From positions 1-64,000 of the forward strand of contig JAIQFT010000004.1 of NCBI GenBank assembly GCA_020073185.1: a DNA stretch of 64,000 nt, read 5' to 3'. The notes beneath the pieces are model-generated. The model was not told where the DNA came from and did no database searches. It saw only the letters and a list, made by a program, of their open reading frames with translations. This document shows, one piece after another, positions 57,123-64,000 of this stretch. The stretch is from Terriglobia bacterium. Its GTDB lineage: Bacteria; Acidobacteriota; Terriglobia; Terriglobales; Acidobacteriaceae. The stretch's first letter is position 1, and every line of letters begins with the position of its first letter. The translations under genes were made by a program, and so were the position numbers.

Positions 57123-58168
57123 ACTTGAAAATGAACAAGGTTGCAAAACGGATTCGCAAGGATGCAAGTAAAGCAAAAGTCATGTTCTTCGATACTGAAA
57201 CGACGGCCAGCGTCGCGGCGAGGCCAGCGTACAAGACCCTCCGTGGTGTGATGTTCCATGGCGTGGCCGAGACCGTTCTGAGTTCGCGACGCGCCAAGAA
57301 GTATCAAGGGAAAGTTCAACTCATCTTTACGTCGCCGCCGTTCCCACTCAATCGCAAGAAAAAGTATGGCAATGCGCAGGGCGATGCGTACCTGAAATGG
57401 CTCACTAGCTTTGCCCCGATTTTCAAGAAGCTCCTCAAGAAGGACGGTTCCATCGTGATGGAAATGGGGAACGCTTGGGAGCCAGGATCTCCGGTCATGT
57501 CGCCGTTGGCCCTGAAAGCTCTGCTTGCTTTCCTCGAGGCGGGAAAGTTCCACCTGTGCCAGCAGTTCGTTTGTTACAACCCCGCCCGGCTACCAAGCCC
57601 GGCGCAATGGGTCAATGTGGAACGCATCCGAGTAAAGGATTCGTACACTCACGTATGGTGGATGTCCTCAACGAAGCGACCCAAGGCGGACAATCGTAAA
57701 GTCCTCAAGCCTTATAGCGCAGCAATGCTCGAATTGTTGAGCACGAAACGGTACAACGCCGGGAAGCGGCCATCAGAGCATAAGATCGGTAAGAAATCTT
57801 TCTTCAAGAACAACAATGGTGCGATCCCCTCCAACGTTCTTCTGGAAGACGACCAGATTCCAACGAACTTTTTGAAGCTGTCCAACACGGCGTCCATTGA
57901 CGATTACCTGCGGTATTGCCGTGACCGCGAACTCGTACCGCACCCGGCCCGTATGCCGATCGGCTTGCCGGAGTTCTTCATCAAGTTCTTGACGGAGTCG
58001 AGGGATTTGGTGCTTGATCCGTTCGCTGGCAGCAACACCACGGGTGCGGCAGCTGAGCGTCTGAAACGACGGTGGATGTCGGTTGAAGCCCGGCTAGACT
58101 ACATAACGGCTTCCAAAGGTCGCTTCCCTCAATTCTCCTCCGGGAAGAAGAAACGCCGAGCCGCTTAG
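57119..58168 (+). CDS. DNA methyltransferase, beta-class (N4-cytosine or N6-adenine)
   Basis: 349 residues. Catalytic motif IV is TSPPF at residues 71-75 and the AdoMet-binding motif I is DPFAGSNTTG at about 300-309, i.e. the IV-TRD-I order of the beta class; TSPPF favours N4-cytosine methylation. The central part (about residues 150-280) would be the target-recognition region. It is coupled to the RHH gene and converges with the winged-helix/GHKL operon, so it may be the modification half of that system or an orphan phage enzyme. Confidence 0.85.
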   Translation: MNLKMNKVAKRIRKDASKAKVMFFDTETTASVAARPAYKTLRGVMFHGVAETVLSSRRAKKYQGKVQLIFTSPPFPLNRKKKYGNAQGDAYLKWLTSFAPIFKKLLKKDGSIVMEMGNAWEPGSPVMSPLALKALLAFLEAGKFHLCQQFVCYNPARLPSPAQWVNVERIRVKDSYTHVWWMSSTKRPKADNRKVLKPYSAAMLELLSTKRYNAGKRPSEHKIGKKSFFKNNNGAIPSNVLLEDDQIPTNFLKLSNTASIDDYLRYCRDRELVPHPARMPIGLPEFFIKFLTESRDLVLDPFAGSNTTGAAAERLKRRWMSVEARLDYITASKGRFPQFSSGKKKRRAA

Positions 58169-58190
58169 CCATCAGCGCAAGAAACAGAGG

Positions 58191-58898
58191 CTAGGTCTTC
58201 CTTTCGTCGCCTCTTTGCCGAATGACTGCGAGTTCAACCTTGAATTTCTCCAACAAGACATTATGAACTTCCATCAAGCGTTTCAGGTCGTCCAGTCCGA
58301 AACCCGGCCCACCGTGCCCAAAGCTGCTTGTTGCCTTTCCTCGCAGTGCACCGCGAGCGGTGTCCACGATCCTTTCAAGATTCGCGGTTCGGCCTTCGAG
58401 TTCAATGGCTGAACTCATCGGCGAGATTCCCCAGAAAGCACACGCATCGTAGAACGTAATGTCGTCAACTCTATTGTTCTTTGCCTTCTCAACTGCCTTC
58501 GATGCGAGGAGCTTCTTGAGTGCCTCGATGGTCGGCCTGGCAAGTCCAGCCTTAGTCACGCGGCTTTCACTTGGCACGGCGGTGGTGGCGTTGAGAGACA
58601 GAGCGTGCTCTCGCCCTGCATCCGTGATCTGGTACATCTTGTTCCCGACCTTTGTGAGAAGACCCCGCTCCCGTATCGGCTTTGAACCCATAATCTCGGC
58701 AAAGACTCTATTGGAGTCCGGATACACGGGTTGGCCTTTCTCATCTAGATAGCCAGATAAGCCAAACACATCCGGAAACTTTCTCCACGCCGCAACAACT
58801 AGATCCTCTGCCGAAAAACTCTTTCGTCCGGCTTGCTCCAAATCATTTGCGGCGAGCAACAGCTTGTCCGCCACACTCAACTTGCCGTAGTGGCCCAT
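58191..58898 (-). CDS. Winged-helix protein, partner of the GHKL ATPase
   Basis: 235 residues. The N-terminal part (SVADKLLLAANDLEQAGRKSFSAEDLVVAAWRKFPDVFGL, then SNRVFAEIMGSKPIRERGLLTKVGNKMYQITDAGREHALSL) looks like two winged-helix units; the C-terminus contains a helical region with FGHGGPGFGLDDLKRLM. It overlaps the GHKL gene by 22 bp and is the last gene of the operon, so tight co-translation is expected. No nuclease motif is evident. Family not recognised. Confidence 0.7.
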   Translation of the reverse strand: MGHYGKLSVADKLLLAANDLEQAGRKSFSAEDLVVAAWRKFPDVFGLSGYLDEKGQPVYPDSNRVFAEIMGSKPIRERGLLTKVGNKMYQITDAGREHALSLNATTAVPSESRVTKAGLARPTIEALKKLLASKAVEKAKNNRVDDITFYDACAFWGISPMSSAIELEGRTANLERIVDTARGALRGKATSSFGHGGPGFGLDDLKRLMEVHNVLLEKFKVELAVIRQRGDERKT

Positions 58899-61246
58899 GC
58901 GTCCTCCGGCGGTAGTTCACCTGTGGCAATGAACTCGCCCAAGTCGGCAGCTGCTGCTGCCTGAATCTCGGCTTCTTGCATTCCACCCTTCAGTATCCAC
59001 TCTTGCGGCGATCCGGTATCGCCGTCGCTCGGACCTTGCGTCAGAGCAATTTGTACCATTACGTCTATGATTCGTTCGATGTGGTACATCCTCCACTCGC
59101 GAGATTCGTGACCATATCCCTTAGAGACCGCCAGGTACAGCTTCGCGAGGGGTGCAGAGCTATTGATCCACCAGACATTCCTGTCAACATCTTGAGGACG
59201 CTGAGCAACGGGTGGGTCTTCGTGGCTGAAGTTCACAAACTCGCTTGTGTCCGGGTCACGGTCAAATTCGCCGGATACCAAGACTCGCGGATAACCTTTC
59301 CCTCCGGACTTATCGCCCTTACCCCTGCCCTCACCGGGAGTAACGATCACAACAGCCGGGTTTTTCGCCATGCTCTTGTCATCCCCCGCTGAGACCTTCG
59401 TCTGACCAGGAGCGAAGCCATACACCAGCCCAGCGGAGCTAACGCTGGCTACGGCGGGAGTGTCCTCGGTCCATACTAAATAGACATCAGAGGTCTCTTC
59501 ACCGTTTGCCAAGCGGCATACTGCGGTAAGCCTATCCCGTGTGCCAGCAGCCATCGTTACTTCGCTAGGTGAAATGTTGATCTCCACAATCCGGGCTACT
59601 TCCAGCGGCACCTCGTTGGACTTCAATTTTCCCTTCAAGGTCTCCGCGCGAATTGACGTCTCGCCGTATGTGAACGTGGTGATCACACCCAAGTCTTCAT
59701 CTACCATTGCCACGTTGTTGTCGTCACTCACCCACCGGAACGGCACTGGACGGATGCGCTTACCTTCTGCATCAAAAAACTTTAACGATGGACGAAATGA
59801 AACTCCAAGTCCTGCTTTCCGGTGACTCAGCGTCAACTCGATCCGCACTGGAGTGCCCGTTGGTAGGATCTCGCGCTTCGGCTTACTCGTGCCCTCACCA
59901 GATCCCCAAAGCCCCTTCATTACTTCCGTCAGAAGGCGGTTCTTCCAACGATCTAAGGCTTCATTCATTTTGCTGATGGCATTCTTTTCCTCCTGGTCGT
60001 AGCGTCGTCTTTCTTTAGCCTCAAACTCTTTGGCGTACAGTTGAACCTGCTCCGAGATAAAGTGTTCAACTGCTCTTGGCAGCGGAGCCTTTGCCAACGG
60101 CCCTCGATCGTTTTGCTTGAAGGGCTCTAGACTGTCCAACTGGCATTCGCCGTAGATGCGATCCCTGTAAGGAGACTGAACATCCAATTGAAACATCGGA
60201 GTGAAGCCGATGTAACCGGACTGAGCTTTGTAGATGATGTTGTGCCGCCCCTTCCTGCTCCAGCGCATGCTGACGTCCGATGTACGCAGAGTCAGAGAAC
60301 CAGCCGGCAACTTCCCGGCGTCAGTAGTTGACGCTTGCTGGCCTGAGACCGGGTCTTTGAGTGTCGCGGGTATCGCGATGACACGCGGGGTCTCCGCACC
60401 CTCCATTGGTTTAATGTCCGGTAGCGATAGCGGCTTTCCATTGTCCGCCACTTCACCGTTTGCGACTACGAACACCTTGCACAATTCAAGGGTGCGAATC
60501 ATTTGGGCATTCTCTTGCAGATTAGAGATGAGATGCTGCACGTTGATTCGATTCCCGTAACCCTTCGGATCTACGCCCGTGATGAGGGTAAACCCGTCTG
60601 TCGCCTTCAACGCTGTGAGGGCGGCTGGGGGCAGAGACTTCATTGGACAATGGACAAAAAGCAATGCCTTCTCCAGTTCAGCCCGCATGTCCTTGACCAG
60701 GTAATCACGCCCCTCGTCGCGGTCGGGTATGTAACCAAATTTGATCGAACCTGCCACGACACCGTAGCAGCTTCCCTTCTTTTGCTTAACGGTCTTGATC
60801 ATCGCGTAGCGATCAAACATCTGGGTCATGTAGCACTTTCCACCATTTCCATGACCGCCCTGGACACCAGCGGTGACGCCGCCACGTGTCGCCGCTTCGG
60901 GATCCGCCCAGATTCGAAAGTTCTTCTCGATAACGGCGGATGTCATGCCGACAAAATCAAGACATGAGATTGAACTGGGCGCGTTCCTGCGCCCGTGATC
61001 GAAAATGATCACGATCACTCGCCCGGATTCTGGCGTATTCTCTCGTGCATAAGCGTCCGCACCATTCTTCACCCATTCCGGCATCCCGTTCTCATGAGAC
61101 TGAAAGGGTTTGCAGATGAGCTTGATAGCTCCTTCCTCGTGCACCCGAAGATCAGCATCCGGTGTATAGACAAGTTCCGGCATCTCGGCCTCCAAAGATT
61201 GCGTCGTTGAATTTCGCAGCCTCAACCGGGGGAAGGGCAACTTCAT
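58877..61246 (-). CDS. GHKL-type ATPase with C-terminal bacterial Ig-like domains
   Basis: 789 residues. The GHKL ATP-binding fold shows the N box (EWVKNGADA, residues 57-65; E57, N61, D64), the G1 region (LDFVGM, about 96-101) and the G2 lid (GVQGGHGNGGK, 127-137). A helical/coiled middle (about 390-450) leads to two Ig-like domains of Big_2 type (about 467-550 and 551-636; ISPSEVTMAAGTRDRLTAV, WTEDTPAVASVSSAGLVYGFAPGQTKV). There is no signal peptide, so the Ig domains act inside the cell, which is unusual. The ATG overlaps the PIN toxin stop as ATGA. Similar ATPases occur in MORC/MutL-like restriction systems. Confidence 0.75.
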   Translation of the reverse strand: MKLPFPRLRLRNSTTQSLEAEMPELVYTPDADLRVHEEGAIKLICKPFQSHENGMPEWVKNGADAYARENTPESGRVIVIIFDHGRRNAPSSISCLDFVGMTSAVIEKNFRIWADPEAATRGGVTAGVQGGHGNGGKCYMTQMFDRYAMIKTVKQKKGSCYGVVAGSIKFGYIPDRDEGRDYLVKDMRAELEKALLFVHCPMKSLPPAALTALKATDGFTLITGVDPKGYGNRINVQHLISNLQENAQMIRTLELCKVFVVANGEVADNGKPLSLPDIKPMEGAETPRVIAIPATLKDPVSGQQASTTDAGKLPAGSLTLRTSDVSMRWSRKGRHNIIYKAQSGYIGFTPMFQLDVQSPYRDRIYGECQLDSLEPFKQNDRGPLAKAPLPRAVEHFISEQVQLYAKEFEAKERRRYDQEEKNAISKMNEALDRWKNRLLTEVMKGLWGSGEGTSKPKREILPTGTPVRIELTLSHRKAGLGVSFRPSLKFFDAEGKRIRPVPFRWVSDDNNVAMVDEDLGVITTFTYGETSIRAETLKGKLKSNEVPLEVARIVEINISPSEVTMAAGTRDRLTAVCRLANGEETSDVYLVWTEDTPAVASVSSAGLVYGFAPGQTKVSAGDDKSMAKNPAVVIVTPGEGRGKGDKSGGKGYPRVLVSGEFDRDPDTSEFVNFSHEDPPVAQRPQDVDRNVWWINSSAPLAKLYLAVSKGYGHESREWRMYHIERIIDVMVQIALTQGPSDGDTGSPQEWILKGGMQEAEIQAAAAADLGEFIATGELPPEDAWATTAS

Positions 61247-61641
61247 ACCAACAGCAACTTCAGATCATTTCCTACAGACTCGAACTCCTTTTCTGCCGTA
61301 ACAAACGTGGCCTTATGCGTCTTGGCGGTTGCTGCTCCTATGCAGCTCAGATAGGGTAATTTGTACTGGGCACTCAGTTCTGCTGCCAACTTGGTCACGG
61401 CACTGTCCACGTCTACAAGTTCAATGGGCAATTGCTCGAGTTCTTCGATCTTTCGATTGGCAGCCTCGCGCCCGGTAACGCGACAGATGGCCGAATATAT
61501 TTCTCCCCAGTTAACAACTGACACTTGTAAGAACTGTTGGCTGCTGGCAGCTTTTCCGAGGAGATCCTCGACCACTTCCGCTCCGCCACGATCTTCCAGA
61601 AAGGCGATAACCGCAGATGCGTCCAGCATGTATCGCTTCAT
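61243..61641 (-). CDS. VapC-type toxin (PIN-domain ribonuclease)
   Basis: 132 residues with the PIN acidic set: MLDASAVIAFLEDRGG (Asp7 region), VNWGEIYS (Glu), and SCIGAATAKTHKATFVTAEKEF with the later acidic cluster. VapC toxins cut specific RNAs. ATGA overlaps couple it to the antitoxin upstream and, unusually, to the GHKL ATPase downstream. The last acidic position of the classical four is replaced in part (SCIGAATAK where D is common), so activity should be tested. Confidence 0.82.
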   Translation of the reverse strand: MKRYMLDASAVIAFLEDRGGAEVVEDLLGKAASSQQFLQVSVVNWGEIYSAICRVTGREAANRKIEELEQLPIELVDVDSAVTKLAAELSAQYKLPYLSCIGAATAKTHKATFVTAEKEFESVGNDLKLLLV

Positions 61642-61874
61642 GCGACCTGTTCTCGCTTTCGCTCCTCGGCTAGACTCGTCAGAGCGGAGGGTTCTCGTTT
61701 CAAGGAGCCTCTTAGCCCGCGAATGAACTCAGCCGTAATCGGCTGCATCACCAGTCGCCCTTTCTCTTCCGTGATGACTACCGTCGTGCCCTCCTCGATG
61801 CCTAGAAGACGTCGGAGGCGGGCGGGTATAACCATCTGACCCCTTGTCGTCACAACCGCTGTGTCACGTTTCAT
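61638..61874 (-). CDS. AbrB/SpoVT-type antitoxin (VapB)
   Basis: 78 residues starting MKRDTAVVTTRGQMVIPARLRRLLGIEEGTTVVI, the swapped-hairpin AbrB pattern (T.KGQ.TIP...R..LGI..G). The C-terminal part would bind the toxin. The start at 61874 is preferred because the -35 box (61926-61931) and operator lie inside the longer frame to 61937. Overlaps the toxin gene by 4 bp. Confidence 0.82.
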   Translation of the reverse strand: MKRDTAVVTTRGQMVIPARLRRLLGIEEGTTVVITEEKGRLVMQPITAEFIRGLRGSLKREPSALTSLAEERKREQVA

Positions 61875-61921
61875 CTCAATTTGGTCCGTCGTGTACTGGA
61901 CTAGCGTACCGATGGACACGT

Positions 61922-61949
61922 AGTAAGTCAAGACCATAGATGACTTACT
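61922..61949. promoter_or_regulatory. Operator and promoter region of the vapB operon
   Basis: AGTAAGTCA (61922-61930) and TGACTTACT (61941-61949) form a perfect 9-bp inverted repeat with 10-nt spacing. The right arm overlaps, on the minus strand, the -35 TTGACT (61931-61926); a TACGCT lies 17 bp further. Autorepression by VapB is likely. Confidence 0.55.
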
Positions 61950-62101
61950 TTTTGTTGATTGGCGGAACAGCTCAGGGGGTCAGCCCATGGCGGGAAGTCT
62001 GAGGACGATCAAAAGGCGAAAATTATATTGCGTGCTAACGATTGTGGCGGGAATTCTTGTGGTGCGGCACCTGAAGACTGCCGATGACGGAAGCACCTTC
62101 C

Positions 62102-62380
62102 CTAATATTCTGACGGAAGAAGCACACAGGTACTGCTTCGGTCAGCCTCGGTGATAATCCAGAATCGCGTTCCGTTGCTCAAGCGGTAGGCCGACAGAAT
62201 TCGCCAATCGTGTTCCAGACTGAGTTCGTTCTCACGGCGGTCGTGCTCGTCTAGTTCGCCCCAGTCGCCCGCAAGGTGCCGCCGTAGAAACGGGAGCGGC
62301 TCCTCACCCGATGCCCTGAACGCTTCCAAAGCAGCGGGTGTGGCGACGATCTGACCGGGACTGAACTTAACGCCGGACAT
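62102..62380 (-). CDS. Hypothetical protein
   Basis: 92 residues: GQIVATPAALEAFRASGEEPLPFLRRHLAGDWGELDEHDRRENELSL, then RILSAYRLSNGTRFWIITEADRSSTCVLLPSEY. This is a small conserved protein type found on plasmids and genomic islands, with a PLPFLRRHLAGDWG motif and a C-terminal strand pair ending LLP. Function unknown; sometimes misannotated as a restriction subunit. It has no operon partner here. Confidence 0.7.
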   Translation of the reverse strand: MSGVKFSPGQIVATPAALEAFRASGEEPLPFLRRHLAGDWGELDEHDRRENELSLEHDWRILSAYRLSNGTRFWIITEADRSSTCVLLPSEY

Positions 62381-62454
62381 AGGGCTACCGTTTACTCATA
62401 CCTTGTTATTGACTGGATAGTAAACACTTAATTTAGTGACCGGATTGGCAAAAC

Positions 62455-62483
62455 AAAAAGGCCCCCTGAGGAATTGCGAGGCC
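62455..62483 (-). terminator. Terminator downstream of the integrase gene
   Basis: On the minus strand GGCCTC (62483-62478) pairs with GGGGCC (62465-62460) including one G-U, followed by TTTTT (62459-62455). Confidence 0.55.
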
Positions 62484-62540
62484 AAGGAAATTTTCTTGCT
62501 CAGACAGGCCAGAACGACAATCGGGGCCGGTCGAGGATTC

Positions 62541-63740
62541 TTACTGCACAGCCGCCATCACCAACACATCCTCGCCTAGATTGACGTTGAATGTCTGGTT
62601 GATGCCGTCCTGCGCGTAAGCGCCCTGACCCGGTGCCAAGTACCGTTCGGTCATCGTGATGCTGCTGTGACCCATCCAGTGCTGTAGGGTGCGCAGGTCC
62701 ACCTTGCCCGCTCGGCAAGTCCAGGTGCCGAACGTATCCCGGAATTTGTGAAGCCAGAAGTTCGCCGGGTCCATGCCAGCCTGTTTCGCCGTCTCCACGC
62801 AAACCCGGTAGAAGTGCGAGTCCTCCTTGTCCGACGCGGTCCCGAACAGGAGCCGGGTGCCAGGGTACTTCATCTTCCACGCTGCCAGCTTGAGTGCCAG
62901 ATTCTTCTCCAGTGGAATGGCCCGGCCCTTGCCAGTCTTGGTCCGAAACTTCAGATGGGGTTTCCGTGACTGGACAGTGACGGTGGGGCTGGCCCCTAGA
63001 TTCAAGTCGGCCCACTCCAACGTCGTCATCTCTCGTTCCCGCAATCCGGTCTTGAGCAAAACCTCGAACGCCAGACGATCGCGCTCTCGCGTCAAGGCCG
63101 CGAAGAACCGCCGCATTTCCGCTTCCTCGTACGCTTCCGGCGTCCCGTCATCCGGGGTGGGCCTCTCGCTGTACGGCAGCAAATTCTTGTGGTCTACTCC
63201 GCAGAATTTCAGGAAGCACGCGATGCTGGTGTAGTTGTTACAGACTGAGCGATGCGTCAATCCGCGTTGCCGTAGAGCCGCCATGTACCGCCGTAGGTCC
63301 ATCGCGTCCACATCAGCTGGGTACTCGTGCTGGCAAGCCTTCAGGAACTCCGTCACCTGCTGCTCGTAGGCGTCCACAGTTTCTTCGTCCAGCGGGGTGC
63401 CATCCTTCTTACAAGTGGTGCGCTTGAACTCCAGGAACCGCTCCTTGAGGTCGGACAGGGGCGGGTGGGGGTTCTGGGCCGGCTTCGGCTCAACCGTCGC
63501 TGGCAGTACGCCCATATCGATGTTCGCCTGCTCCACCAGGAGCGCGATCTGCTTCTTCTTGGCTTGGATTACAGCCTGATCGTAATTGGGGACGTCCAAG
63601 GTCTGCCAGACCCGTTTCCCGCGCTGCTTGTAGCGCAGGACGAAGATGGTGTCGGCTGAGTAGGTCTTGCGTGGGTTGGCCCGTTCGTAATCGCGGCTGC
63701 CGTGGCAGCGGACGTAGATGCTGACGGTGATTTTCTGCAT
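62541..63740 (-). CDS. int: Prophage tyrosine integrase
   Basis: 399 residues. The SAM-like core-binding domain (about 75-180: LKERFLEFKRTTCKKDGTPLDEETVDAYEQQVTEFL) precedes the catalytic domain, with Arg in LKTGLREREMTTLEW, HKFRDTFGT (H-x-x-R), LQHWMGHSSITMTERYLAP (H/W box and nucleophile Tyr). It recombines the 21-bp core in the tRNA-Leu gene, 100 bp away. An N-terminal AP2-like arm-binding part (about 1-70) fits the tandem 12-mers. The ribosome-binding site is inside a hairpin (63744-63763). Confidence 0.93.
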   Translation of the reverse strand: MQKITVSIYVRCHGSRDYERANPRKTYSADTIFVLRYKQRGKRVWQTLDVPNYDQAVIQAKKKQIALLVEQANIDMGVLPATVEPKPAQNPHPPLSDLKERFLEFKRTTCKKDGTPLDEETVDAYEQQVTEFLKACQHEYPADVDAMDLRRYMAALRQRGLTHRSVCNNYTSIACFLKFCGVDHKNLLPYSERPTPDDGTPEAYEEAEMRRFFAALTRERDRLAFEVLLKTGLREREMTTLEWADLNLGASPTVTVQSRKPHLKFRTKTGKGRAIPLEKNLALKLAAWKMKYPGTRLLFGTASDKEDSHFYRVCVETAKQAGMDPANFWLHKFRDTFGTWTCRAGKVDLRTLQHWMGHSSITMTERYLAPGQGAYAQDGINQTFNVNLGEDVLVMAAVQ

Positions 63741-63743
63741 GGC

Positions 63744-63763
63744 ATTAGCTCCTTCGAGCTAAT
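63744..63763 (-). promoter_or_regulatory. Hairpin covering the integrase Shine-Dalgarno
   Basis: ATTAGCTC-cttc-GAGCTAAT, a perfect 8-bp inverted repeat directly upstream of the ATG at 63740. In the mRNA the AAGGAG lies partly in the stem and loop. Confidence 0.55.
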
Positions 63764-63789
63764 ACCGGGTTGCGCCAAGAATCGCGGAT

Positions 63790-63813
63790 TCGGGTAGCCG
63801 GGGCGGGTAGCCG
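63790..63813 (+). repeat. Paired 12-mers, probable integrase arm-type sites (right)
   Basis: TCGGGTAGCCGG at 63790-63801 and the related CGGGTAGCCG at 63804-63813, 28 bp inside the right att core, same word and orientation as at 24631-24654. Confidence 0.6.
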
Positions 63814-63840
63814 CCCCGGAAGTTACTGGAACTAAAAGAT

Positions 63841-63861
63841 TGGTGCCGAAGAAGGGACTCG
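63841..63861. repeat. Right attachment site (21-bp core, within tRNA-Leu)
   Basis: Identical to 24510-24530; covers the CCA end, the 3' acceptor strand and part of the T-arm of the tRNA, so the tRNA sequence is restored by the prophage-distal copy. Confidence 0.9.
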
Positions 63862-63927
63862 AACCCCCACACCCTTGCGGGTACATGGACCTGAACCATG
63901 CGCGTCTGCCAATTCCGCCACTTCGGC
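63841..63927 (-). tRNA. tRNA-Leu (anticodon CAG)
   Basis: An 87-nt class II tRNA with 7-bp acceptor GCCGAAG/CTTCGGC, encoded CCA, anticodon stem-loop CATGG-TTCAGGT-CCATG (anticodon CAG at 63893-63891), a variable arm and a T-arm with GGTTCGAGTCC. It reads CUG codons. It is intact and serves as the prophage integration target. Confidence 0.95.
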
Positions 63928-64000
63928 GTGGCGCGGCTGCCGAGCGGCGCCGCGAAGGCTACACCGCAATCTATTTTACAGGCGTAAACGGGAGCATGGC
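63928..64000. other. Chromosome beyond the prophage, window end
   Basis: Seventy-three bases upstream of the tRNA gene; an AT-rich stretch near 63970 (TAAAAT on the minus strand) may contain its promoter, but no clean -35 is visible. Confidence 0.3.

Larger units (their letters stand above)
24510..63861. mobile_element. Integrated siphovirus-type prophage, about 39.3 kb
   Basis: Bounded by a 21-bp perfect direct repeat, the right copy being the 3' end of a tRNA-Leu gene, with a tyrosine integrase beside it. It contains a full head module (small and large terminase, portal, protease, HK97-type capsid, connectors), a full long-tail module with GTA-like tail-tip genes, a replication-like region and accessory genes. 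No gene of the head or tail set looks broken, so the element may be inducible. Lysis and repressor functions are not clearly recognised. Confidence 0.93.

Noticed and set aside
1-64000. CRISPR arrays, insertion sequences and rRNA genes
   Set aside because: No regularly spaced 25-40 bp repeats, no transposase and no rRNA sequence were seen.

Overview
The window is about 24.4 kb of bacterial chromosome followed by a complete-looking integrated siphovirus-type prophage of about 39.3 kb. The chromosomal gene order (priA, a family 4 uracil-DNA glycosylase, coaBC-rpoZ-gmk-yicC, an MsbA-type exporter, rapZ, hpf, rpoN, lptB and an LptC/LptA-like protein), the high GC content and the intergenic spacers built from short degenerate repeated words suggest an acidobacterium of the Terriglobia type. 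That assignment is inference from gene order and sequence style; no database was searched.

Layout. 1-1523: end of an unknown gene, a doubtful ORF and a HEAT-repeat lipoprotein. 1640-17891: a long minus-strand housekeeping block for replication restart, coenzyme A synthesis, the RNA polymerase omega subunit, GMP phosphorylation, lipid and LPS export, sigma-54 and ribosome hibernation. 18016-24474: two MFS transporters, a 3-hydroxyisobutyrate-dehydrogenase-type enzyme, small secreted proteins and a dodecin gene ending in a hairpin terminator.

Prophage (24510-63861). A 21-bp direct repeat at 24510-24530 and 63841-63861 marks the ends; the right copy is the 3' end of an intact tRNA-Leu(CAG) beside a tyrosine integrase. 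Near both ends lie paired copies of a 12-bp word that look like integrase arm sites. Most genes run leftwards. From right to left: integrase; an operon vapB-vapC-GHKL ATPase-winged helix facing a ribbon-helix-helix/DNA methyltransferase pair; small DNA-binding genes; a replication-initiator-like gene carrying iterons; small cysteine-rich proteins; a GATase-II/HhH-protein/GNAT/glycosyltransferase cluster (candidate DNA hypermodification); HNH and small terminase; major capsid; large terminase, portal, ClpP-type protease, connectors; tail tube, chaperones, tape measure; GTA-like DUF2460, DUF2163 and NlpC/P60 proteins; a huge tail-tip protein; fibre-like proteins; holin-like proteins. Rightward cargo genes interrupt the late block at 40673-41773 and 49003-49209. 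No CI-type repressor and no dedicated endolysin were recognised.

Most interesting parts: (1) the four-gene operon 58191-61874, in which a VapBC pair is translationally coupled to a GHKL ATPase with bacterial Ig-like domains, beside a beta-class DNA methyltransferase; this looks like an undescribed defence or restriction-modification-like system. (2) The putative DNA base hypermodification cluster 50509-53792, with a folded intergenic RNA candidate and a tRNA-like element inside it. (3) Iterons inside the replication gene. (4) The capsid gene displaced upstream of the large terminase with its own terminator and a promoter-like element shared with the tail tube gene.
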